This document shows positions 43,822 to 50,613 of a stretch of DNA of 64,000 bases, piece after piece. The number at the start of each line of letters is the position of its first letter. Position 1 is the first letter of the stretch. Location of the stretch: the NCBI GenBank assembly GCA_021152555.1, contig JAGKVE010000001.1:1-64000 (forward strand), written 5' to 3'. A program made the position numbers and the translations under genes. The stretch is from Bacteroidia bacterium (GTDB lineage: Bacteria; Bacteroidota; Bacteroidia; Bacteroidales; Paludibacteraceae). Below the pieces are notes generated by a model, which was not told where the DNA came from, searched no databases, and saw only the letters and a list, made by a program, of their open reading frames with translations.

Positions 43822-43854
43822 TATGGTCTAGGTATGGTCTAGGTATCGTCTAGA
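43822..43854. repeat. Three 11-bp direct repeats between kduI and kduD
   Basis: TATGGTCTAGG, TATGGTCTAGG and TATCGTCTAGA in tandem, in the 109-nt gap. The 11-bp spacing is about one helical turn, so a regulator could bind along one face; it may equally be another member of the 11-bp repeats found at 11907 and 34479. Confidence 0.85.
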
Positions 43855-43888
43855 ATAGTCAGTAAAAAAGTCAAACAAAATACAAGAA

Positions 43889-44692
43889 ATGAACAGTTTA
43901 TTTTCATTGGAAGGGAAGAACGCCTGGGTGACCGGAGCATGCTACGGAATAGGTTTCGCGATTGCGAAGGCATTTGCGCAAGCAGGTGCGAAAACCATCA
44001 TCTTCAATGCGCGTCATGAAGAGGGCGTGCAGAAAGCCATCGAGGATTACAAGGCTATCGGCATTGAGAATGTCAAAGGTTATGTATGCGACGTGACGGA
44101 CGAGAAAGCAGTAAAGGCATTGGTTGAGCGTATTCACAAAGAAGTCGGACAGATTGATATTCTGGTAAACAACGCCGGCATCATCAAACGTATCCCGATG
44201 CACGAGATGAAGCGCGAGGAGTTCCAACAGGTGATTGACATCGACCTTGTGGCACCGTATATTGTCTCCGCGGCTGTACTGCCCGAGATGATGGAACGCC
44301 GCGAAGGCAAAATCATCAACATCTGCTCGATGATGTCCGAATTGGGTCGCGAGACAGTCAGCGCATACGCTGCTGCCAAAGGCGGTCTGAAGATGCTGAC
44401 ACGCAATATCTGCTCCGAGTACGGAGAGTATAATATCCAGTGCAACGGTCTCGGACCGGGATATATTGCCACGCCGCAGACCGCTCCGCTCCGTGAGCCG
44501 CAAGCCGACGGCAGCAAACATCCGTTCGACGCATTCATTTGCGCCAAGACACCTGCCGGACGCTGGTTAGAGCCGGACGAGTTAGGCGCACCGGCTGTGT
44601 TCCTTGCGAGTCATGCCTCGGATGCCGTAAACGGACAAATCCTCTATGTGGACGGAGGTATTTTAGCCTATATCGGAAAACAACCGAAGTAG
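43889..44692 (+). CDS. kduD: 2-deoxy-D-gluconate / 5-keto-uronate reductase (SDR)
   Basis: 267 residues, short-chain dehydrogenase family. The Rossmann motif is TGACYGIGFAIA, NNAG is present and the catalytic YAAAK sits in VSAYAAAKGGLKMLT. With kduI upstream, the likely reaction is reduction of 3-deoxy-D-glycero-2,5-hexodiulosonate to 2-keto-3-deoxygluconate (EC 1.1.1.127), though gluconate 5-dehydrogenases are very similar. It ends at TAG, whose G begins a heptamer array. Confidence 0.92.
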   Translation: MNSLFSLEGKNAWVTGACYGIGFAIAKAFAQAGAKTIIFNARHEEGVQKAIEDYKAIGIENVKGYVCDVTDEKAVKALVERIHKEVGQIDILVNNAGIIKRIPMHEMKREEFQQVIDIDLVAPYIVSAAVLPEMMERREGKIINICSMMSELGRETVSAYAAAKGGLKMLTRNICSEYGEYNIQCNGLGPGYIATPQTAPLREPQADGSKHPFDAFICAKTPAGRWLEPDELGAPAVFLASHASDAVNGQILYVDGGILAYIGKQPK

Positions 44693-44736
44693 TTGAGAGT
44701 TGAGAGTTGAGAGTTTAGAGTTTAGTGTTTAGAGTT
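44692..44736. repeat. Heptamer spacer showing two unit types
   Basis: Three GTTGAGA units pass into GTTTAGA, GTTTAGT and GTTTAGA within one array, ending directly at the next ATG (44737). This shows the unit types interconvert by point change. Confidence 0.93.
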
Positions 44737-45645
44737 ATGCGAAAGTATTTATATATAATGATGACGGCACTTGTGGCACTCACCGGTTGCCAAAAAGAAG
44801 TGCAAAAAGTGAATGGCCGTTTTGTGCCGGAACGCAAAGACGATTTTGCGTGGGAAAACGAATATGCAGCTTATCGTTTTTACGGTCCTGCGTTAGCGCC
44901 AGAGAACCCGTCCAACGGTGTGGACATTTTCATGAAGAACACCCCGGCGTTTGTGCTGGACACGTTCTTTTACAATTATGTAAATTTCAAGACCCCTTAT
45001 CATGTACAGCACGGTATTGGTTTTGACGGTTACAAAGTGGCCCACACGACCGGTTGCGGCGGTCCTGCATTTGTAGTTGACAGTACGCTGTACGTGGGCG
45101 ACCAGTTCGACCGTTGGGAGATTGTGGAACAGACACCGACCATGTTCGTTTTCCGCCTGCATTATGACAGTATCAATATCGCAGGGCAAGTATTCAGCGA
45201 AATACTGACCGTAACCGCCGAGGCAGGCGAGATACTCAACCGTGCAGAATTGATTTTGACACCTCGCAAAGAGGGTGAACTGCCAAACTTGCGCATCGGA
45301 GCCGGATTATACCTGCACGACAGCATTGGCCATTACCAGTTCCTGCCGGAGGAGCATGCCGTTGTTTACACTGAGACCGCATTGAGTGACCCAGGCGCAG
45401 TACGTCTGAACCTCAAATGGTACAACAACATTGATTTAGGGCGCACCCATGAGGCGATTATCGTTCCAGGCTCAACACCTGAGATTATCAATAATACCGC
45501 CGTGGCATTAGTCAATTACACGCCGGGCGAGAAACTGGTATATTGGTTCGGCGGTTGTTGGGACAGATGGACAGACGGCAAACAGTCGTTCCCGACTGAA
45601 GAAGCATGGATTGAAGCCATTCAAAAGAAAGCAAGCAAGCCATGA
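44737..45645 (+). CDS. DUF4861 family lipoprotein
   Basis: 302 residues from the ATG at 44737; an in-frame GTG at 44725 lies inside the heptamer array and is less likely. A lipoprotein signal (MRKYLYIMMTALVALTGC) is followed by a beta-rich domain with DDFAWENEYAAYRFYGPAL, the DUF4861 opening, then NPSNGVDIFMKNTP and HDSIGHYQFLPE. DUF4861 proteins are frequently found with uronate-catabolism genes; the chemistry is not known to me. It is directly downstream of kduI-kduD, consistent with a role on unsaturated uronate oligosaccharides at the cell surface. It overlaps the GT9 gene by 4 bp (ATGA). Confidence 0.78.
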   Translation: MRKYLYIMMTALVALTGCQKEVQKVNGRFVPERKDDFAWENEYAAYRFYGPALAPENPSNGVDIFMKNTPAFVLDTFFYNYVNFKTPYHVQHGIGFDGYKVAHTTGCGGPAFVVDSTLYVGDQFDRWEIVEQTPTMFVFRLHYDSINIAGQVFSEILTVTAEAGEILNRAELILTPRKEGELPNLRIGAGLYLHDSIGHYQFLPEEHAVVYTETALSDPGAVRLNLKWYNNIDLGRTHEAIIVPGSTPEIINNTAVALVNYTPGEKLVYWFGGCWDRWTDGKQSFPTEEAWIEAIQKKASKP

Positions 45646-46631
45646 CCTATCTGATCATTCGTTTGGCGACCTTGGGCAATGTGGCGATGACGGTTCCCGT
45701 TGTGGCTTCGCTCAGCAGGCGCTATCCGGATGACCGATTTATTATAGCAAGCAAAAAAAATCTCGGCGCCATGTTTTCCGGCATGCCGAATGTTGATTTC
45801 CGCGAGGTGGACAATCATTTGGACTGGAAAGGAGTGTGGGCTCTATGGAAGGCATTGCGCGAAGAGACGGACGCGGTCATTGACCTGCAAGCGACTCTTC
45901 GCACGCGCGTATTGGGCACACTGATGCGTATAAGCGGGAAACGCGTGACACGCGTGCATTACGGACGGCTTCGCAAACATCTGATAACCGTATGGGGCAT
46001 CGGCAAAGCACCTTTACCCAGCGAGTTCGAGCGTTATGAAAACGCCTTCCGTCGCGCAGGGTTAGAGACAGACGAGACATTCACTGCTCTGCCTGTCAAC
46101 AAAGCGGCAGAAAAAGTGATTCGAGCCCGATACGGTACTAAAGAAGGCAAATGGATAGGATTGGCTCCTTTTGCCAAATCAAAGTCCAACATGCTGCCCT
46201 ACCGTGTGACAAAAGATCTCATTGAGATACTCAGTAAGAACGAACAGACACATGTTTTCCTGTTCGGAGCCGGCGAGATAGAATGCGAAATGTTGCGCCA
46301 GTGGGCGAGTGTTTTTCCTCGCACGGAAAGCGTAGCCGGACAATTGAAATTAGAAGAAGAATTAGAACTGATGCGGCTTTTGGATGTGATGATTTGCATG
46401 GATAGCGCCAACCAGCATTTATCCAGTCTGGTAGGTCTGCGCGCCATCAGTGTATGGTGTGCCACACATCCGATAATAGGGTTCAAGGGTTGGAAACAAA
46501 ATCCGGCAGATATAATCCAACGGCATGACTTGCGCTGCCGGCCTTGTACCTACCACGGAACCAATCACTGCCGTTACGGCAATTTTGCATGCCGCGAAAT
46601 AGAAGCAGAAACAATTATTGAACGTATATGA
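45642..46631 (+). CDS. Glycosyltransferase family 9 (heptosyltransferase-like)
   Basis: 329 residues. The start MTYLIIRLATLGNVAMTVPV is the GT9 N-terminal signature, and WIGLAPFAKSKSNMLPYRV, FLFGAGEIE and MICMDSANQHLSSLVGL are the nucleotide-sugar-binding half. It transfers heptose or a similar sugar to the lipid A-core of lipopolysaccharide at the inner face of the inner membrane. The C-terminus has a Cys/His cluster (RCRPCTYHGTNHCRYGNFAC). It is coupled to both neighbours by 4-bp overlaps (DUF4861 upstream, parA downstream), so a catabolic, a lipopolysaccharide and a chromosome-partition gene share one transcript. Confidence 0.92.
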   Translation: MTYLIIRLATLGNVAMTVPVVASLSRRYPDDRFIIASKKNLGAMFSGMPNVDFREVDNHLDWKGVWALWKALREETDAVIDLQATLRTRVLGTLMRISGKRVTRVHYGRLRKHLITVWGIGKAPLPSEFERYENAFRRAGLETDETFTALPVNKAAEKVIRARYGTKEGKWIGLAPFAKSKSNMLPYRVTKDLIEILSKNEQTHVFLFGAGEIECEMLRQWASVFPRTESVAGQLKLEEELELMRLLDVMICMDSANQHLSSLVGLRAISVWCATHPIIGFKGWKQNPADIIQRHDLRCRPCTYHGTNHCRYGNFACREIEAETIIERI

Positions 46632-47392
46632 GTAAAATTATTTCATTAGCAAACCAAAAAGGAGGCGTGGGCAAGACAACCACCTCTATCAACCTTGCAG
46701 CTGCTCTTGCCAAATTAGGCAAGCGTGTCCTACTGGTTGACGCAGATCCCCAAGCGAACACATCGTCCGGTTTAGGCATTGAGATTCGCGAGTTGACCAA
46801 CACTATCTACGAGTGTCTGGTAAACGGCATTGACCCGCACTCTGCCATTATAGAGACCGGCACCAAGAATCTGAGTCTTATCCCCAGCCACATTGATCTG
46901 GTAGGGGCAGAGATAGAGATGCTGAATATGGAACACCGCGAACAGTTACTCAAGAACATCCTGGTTCAGGTGCGCGACGAATATGACTATATTCTCATTG
47001 ATTGCAGTCCGTCATTAGGTCTGATTACCGTCAACGCGCTTACAGCGAGCGATAGTGTGATTATCCCTGTCCAGTGCGAGTTCTTTGCGTTGGAGGGTAT
47101 CGCCAAACTGCTCAACACGATTAAGATTATCAAGTCGAAACTGAATCCTCAGTTGAAAATCGAGGGATTCTTGCTGACTATGTTTGACAACCGTCTGCGA
47201 CTGAGCAACCAAGTATATGAAGAGGTCAAACGCCACTTCGGCGATTTAGTTTTCAATACCGTTATCGCGCGTAATGTGCGTTTGAGCGAAGCACCTTCAC
47301 ACGGAGTTTCGGTACTCGAATATGACCCGAGTTCAAAGGGAGCGAAAAACTATATTGCCTTGGCAAAAGAACTTATTGCAAGGAATAAATAG
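46628..47392 (+). CDS. parA: Chromosome-partitioning ATPase ParA (Soj)
   Basis: 254 residues, chromosomal ParA size without the N-terminal DNA-binding extension of plasmid forms. The deviant Walker A is KGGVGKTT, with VDADPQANTSSGLG and DYILIDCSPSLG as further P-loop motifs. It works with ParB bound at parS to move newly replicated origins. I saw no parS-like palindrome by eye. It ends at TAG, whose G begins a heptamer array. Confidence 0.97.
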   Translation: MSKIISLANQKGGVGKTTTSINLAAALAKLGKRVLLVDADPQANTSSGLGIEIRELTNTIYECLVNGIDPHSAIIETGTKNLSLIPSHIDLVGAEIEMLNMEHREQLLKNILVQVRDEYDYILIDCSPSLGLITVNALTASDSVIIPVQCEFFALEGIAKLLNTIKIIKSKLNPQLKIEGFLLTMFDNRLRLSNQVYEEVKRHFGDLVFNTVIARNVRLSEAPSHGVSVLEYDPSSKGAKNYIALAKELIARNK

Positions 47393-47449
47393 TTTAGAGT
47401 TAAGTGTTTAGAGTTTAGAGTTTAGAGTTTAGAGTTTAGAGTTTAGAGA
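47392..47449. repeat. GTTTAGA heptamer spacer between parA and parB
   Basis: About eight units, GTTTAGA with variants GTTAAGT, run from the last base of the parA stop to just before the parB ATG (47451). Confidence 0.95.
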
Positions 47450-47450
47450 T

Positions 47451-48278
47451 ATGAAGAAAACAGGATTAGGGCGAGGATTAGACGCATTGATAGACACCTC
47501 GCATGTAGATACAAACGGAGGCAGTTCGATTTCAGAAATCGCCATTGATGCCATAGTAGCCAACCCGGACCAACCCCGCAGGAACTTTGACGAGGAAGCA
47601 CTTCAGGAATTATCAGATTCCATCCGTGAACACGGAGTTATTTCTCCAATCACACTGCGCGACAACGGCGACGGTACTTATATGATTATCGCCGGCGAGC
47701 GCCGTTTCCGTGCAAGCAAGATGGCCGGACTGGAACAAATACCTGCGTATATCCGTACTGCCAAAGACGAGCAGGTCATGGAATGGGCGCTCATTGAGAA
47801 CATCCAACGCGAAGACCTGGATGCTATCGAAATCGCATTAGCATATCAGCGGTTGATGGACGACTACAACCTGACACAGGAACGAATGTCCGAACGCGTG
47901 GGCAAGAAACGCGCAACTGTAGCCAACTATCTACGCCTGCTCAAACTGCCGGCAGAGATACAAGTGGGCATCAAGGAAAAGAAAATTGATATGGGTCATG
48001 CCCGTGCAATCTTGGCCTCTCCTTCTGCCGAGCGCCAATTAGCTCTATACCAACGCATTCTACGAGAGGGCTTATCTGTCCGCAAAGTAGAAGAATTGGC
48101 ACAGGAGTCCAAAAAAGAAAGCAAACAAAAGAAAGACAAAAGCGCTAATCCGTATCTGGCGTTAGAACATGATTTGGCAGCCGAAACCGGCCTGACCATA
48201 AAGATCCAAGCCGGCAAAGTCACTATTGCTTTTTCTAACGAAGAAGAATTAAGCCGCATAATTGACAAATTGCGTTGA
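47451..48278 (+). CDS. parB: Chromosome-partitioning protein ParB (Spo0J)
   Basis: 275 residues. The N-terminal KKTGLGRGLDALI is typical, followed by the ParB/Sulfiredoxin CTPase domain (NPDQPRRNFDEEALQELSDS, GERRFRAS), the helix-turn-helix (LTQERMSERVGKKRATVANY) and a C-terminal dimerisation region. It binds parS and spreads as a CTP-gated clamp. The stop overlaps the next gene's TTG start (TTGA). Confidence 0.97.
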   Translation: MKKTGLGRGLDALIDTSHVDTNGGSSISEIAIDAIVANPDQPRRNFDEEALQELSDSIREHGVISPITLRDNGDGTYMIIAGERRFRASKMAGLEQIPAYIRTAKDEQVMEWALIENIQREDLDAIEIALAYQRLMDDYNLTQERMSERVGKKRATVANYLRLLKLPAEIQVGIKEKKIDMGHARAILASPSAERQLALYQRILREGLSVRKVEELAQESKKESKQKKDKSANPYLALEHDLAAETGLTIKIQAGKVTIAFSNEEELSRIIDKLR

Positions 48279-48919
48279 AACGCTGGTTGAGCTTCATATT
48301 ACTGCTACTCCCGCTCACGCTGCACGCCCAGCAGGACAGTATCTATTTCCACCCCGACACCACCGAGGCGGCAGATGCCGATTACCGGTATTATATCGAC
48401 TTGACGAAAAAGCCGGACGCCATAAAAGCGGTATGGCTGGGTGCAATCTTCCCCGGTGCCGGACAGATGTACAACGGTTCATATTGGAAGTTGCCGATTG
48501 TATATGGCAGCCTGATGGGTTGCGCTTATGCGATTAGTTGGACGCAGAACAGATGCAGCAACTACAAGCGTGCATACATGGATTTATATGCGGACAACGA
48601 AGCGGGGACCGTATCGGAAGACCCAAGCAAGACTTACATAGCCGTCATTCCTGAAGGATATGACTTAACGCGCGTAGGCGGCGTAAACACATGGATGAAC
48701 ACGCTTAAGAACCAGCAGAGCCGCTTCCGGCGTTACCGGGACTACTCTATTTTAGCGACAGTTGTTGTGTATGCTTTGTCGCTGATAGACGCGTATGTAG
48801 ATGCCCAGTTATTCGACTACGACATATCGCCGGATCTGACACTCAATGTAGAGCCACAGATTTATTATGATTTACAGCACCAACGGAGTACAGAAATAAA
48901 ATTAGCCATACAATTTTGA
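48275..48919 (+). CDS. DUF5683 membrane protein
   Basis: 214 residues from a TTG start that overlaps the parB stop. It has a signal peptide (LSFILLLLPLTLHAQ), then a DUF5683 core with VWLGAIFPGAGQMYNGSYW, a membrane segment, an extracytoplasmic loop and a second hydrophobic segment (ILATVVVYALSLIDAYVDAQ), and a beta-like ending (LTLNVEPQIYYD, EIKLAIQF). The function is unknown. The order parA-parB-DUF5683-mltD is conserved in Bacteroidota as far as I know, suggesting a link between chromosome segregation and cell-wall growth. Confidence 0.85.
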   Translation: MKRWLSFILLLLPLTLHAQQDSIYFHPDTTEAADADYRYYIDLTKKPDAIKAVWLGAIFPGAGQMYNGSYWKLPIVYGSLMGCAYAISWTQNRCSNYKRAYMDLYADNEAGTVSEDPSKTYIAVIPEGYDLTRVGGVNTWMNTLKNQQSRFRRYRDYSILATVVVYALSLIDAYVDAQLFDYDISPDLTLNVEPQIYYDLQHQRSTEIKLAIQF

Positions 48920-50253
48920 AAAAGATTTTAATGATAGTAATCGCGCTGTGCGCCATTTTTTGCGTGCAGGCACAAGAGGTTAAACAAGATAGTCTGTCAA
49001 CAGACAGCATCACCGTCGAATCATTGGAGTTAATCCCCCTTCAGGCGGCAGACAGCATTATTGCAGAAGATACCATTGTACCGACAAAACCTTTCTATAC
49101 TCTGTGGGACGAAAATACGCTGAGCGAGGCAGAGATGCGCTCTTTGGACTGGAGTCTTCGATGGTTGGATACCACAGACTGTGTTGCACAACATGACACA
49201 ACAACCCTGCCGGACTCTGTGTATAAAGCGCGTTTGCAAGCTCTGCCTTGCGTGATTGAGTTGCCCTATAACGAACGCGTGCGCGCGTTTATATTAAGGT
49301 ACGTCAAGCGCAGCCCGAAACAAGTGGCGCGATTAATGCGCATGAGCGAATATTATTTCCCGATATTCGAAGAAGCGTTAGGCAGATATAACTTGCCCTA
49401 CGAATTGAAATACGTCCCTATCATAGAATCAGCCCTGAACCCTATGGCACGTTCCCATGCCGGTGCCGCCGGATTATGGCAGTTCATGCCAGCAACAGGC
49501 AAGTTATTCGGATTGGAAGTCAACTCATTAGTTGACGAACGTATGGATCCGATCAAATCGACTGAAGCCGCCTGCCGTTTTTTGAGCAGTATGTACAATG
49601 TGTATCACGACTGGAACCTGGTTATTGCAGCATACAACTGTGGCAGCGGCAATGTGAACAAAGCCATCCGCCGTGCCGGAGGGAAACGGGATTTCTGGTC
49701 TATCTATCCATTCCTTCCAAGGGAAACGAGAAACTATGTACCTATTTATATCGCGGCAAACTACGCGATGAACTATGGTCAAGAGCACGGTATTTGCAAA
49801 GCGCCAATTGAGAAAATCATGATGACAGACACCATTCGCACTACCCGGCGTTTGCATTTACAACAGGTGAGCGAGAATCTGAGCATCAGTATAGATGAAC
49901 TGCGCCGCTTGAATCCGCAGTATTCACGAGATATACTTCCGGGCGGAAATGCATACGCACTCTGCCTTCCGGCAGACAAAGTGGGCTTGTATATCGACCA
50001 GGAGGATACTATTCTGAGTTACAAAGCCGACAGTCTGATAAATAACCGCCGCGCGGAAATAGACATGGCAAAAGTGACATCCATAACAGGTGCCTATCGC
50101 GTCAACGGCGTTACGTATTATACCATCAAAAACGGCGATACACTCGGTGGGATAGCCAAGAAATTTCACTGTTCAATAAAGCAACTCAAACAATGGAATG
50201 GGTTGAAAAATGACAACATACGTGCGGGAAAGAAACTGAAAATCTGCAAGTAG
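48916..50253 (+). CDS. mltD: MltD-type membrane-bound lytic transglycosylase
   Basis: 445 residues from a TTG overlapping the previous TGA. A signal peptide (KKILMIVIALCAIFCVQAQ) is followed by an SLT domain with YVPIIESALNPMARSHAGAA (catalytic Glu), GLWQFMPATGKLFGL and IAAYNCGSGNVNKAI, then a linker and a C-terminal LysM (YYTIKNGDTLGGIAKKFHCS, ending GKKLKICK). A weaker LysM-like stretch precedes it (LQQVSENLSISIDELRRLNP). It cleaves peptidoglycan glycan strands to 1,6-anhydroMurNAc ends in the periplasm. The TAG stop starts a GTCGAAA array identical to that after gldG. Confidence 0.95.
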   Translation: MKKILMIVIALCAIFCVQAQEVKQDSLSTDSITVESLELIPLQAADSIIAEDTIVPTKPFYTLWDENTLSEAEMRSLDWSLRWLDTTDCVAQHDTTTLPDSVYKARLQALPCVIELPYNERVRAFILRYVKRSPKQVARLMRMSEYYFPIFEEALGRYNLPYELKYVPIIESALNPMARSHAGAAGLWQFMPATGKLFGLEVNSLVDERMDPIKSTEAACRFLSSMYNVYHDWNLVIAAYNCGSGNVNKAIRRAGGKRDFWSIYPFLPRETRNYVPIYIAANYAMNYGQEHGICKAPIEKIMMTDTIRTTRRLHLQQVSENLSISIDELRRLNPQYSRDILPGGNAYALCLPADKVGLYIDQEDTILSYKADSLINNRRAEIDMAKVTSITGAYRVNGVTYYTIKNGDTLGGIAKKFHCSIKQLKQWNGLKNDNIRAGKKLKICK

Positions 50254-50280
50254 TCGAAAGTAGAAAGTCGAAAGTAGAAA
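50253..50280. repeat. Heptamer spacer after mltD
   Basis: GTCGAAA and GTAGAAA alternate for four units between the mltD stop and the MerR start (50287). It matches the beginning of the gldG downstream array. Confidence 0.93.
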
Positions 50281-50286
50281 GACACT

Positions 50287-50613
50287 ATGGATGGCGAAAA
50301 GAAATATTACTCGCTGCGCGAGACGGAGTTGGAGACAGGAGTTCCGGCATCCACACTTCGATATTGGGAGAAGCAGTTTGAAGAATTGAACCCGCGTAAA
50401 GACGGACATGGGAACCGTTATTATACGCGGGAAGACCAAGAGATTATCAAACGCATCAAATATATCCGCGACGAACTGAAAATCACGCGTATCGAAGCTA
50501 TCCGCAAGGAGTTGAAGGGGAACAACAAAAATTCTGATGAGCGCCAAGCCGCATTGGATATTCTGCTACGTGTCAAAGAGGAGTTATGTGAAATACGAAA
50601 ATTAATTAAGTAA
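50287..50613 (+). CDS. MerR-family transcriptional regulator (short)
   Basis: 108 residues. The winged helix-turn-helix is at the N-terminus (YSLRETELETGVPASTLRYW, then EKQFEELNP, RYYTREDQEIIKRIKYI), followed by a helical dimerisation segment rich in Lys/Glu. There is no separate effector domain and there are no Cys ligands for metal sensing. Targets are unknown; short MerR proteins of this type stand next to cell-envelope genes in many Bacteroidota. Its TAA overlaps the next ATG by one base. Confidence 0.92.
   Translation: MDGEKKYYSLRETELETGVPASTLRYWEKQFEELNPRKDGHGNRYYTREDQEIIKRIKYIRDELKITRIEAIRKELKGNNKNSDERQAALDILLRVKEELCEIRKLIK

Noticed and set aside
46628..48278. parS site near parAB
   Set aside because: I looked for a TGTTTCACGTGAAACA-like palindrome in and around parA/parB and did not see one; sites elsewhere in the genome are possible.
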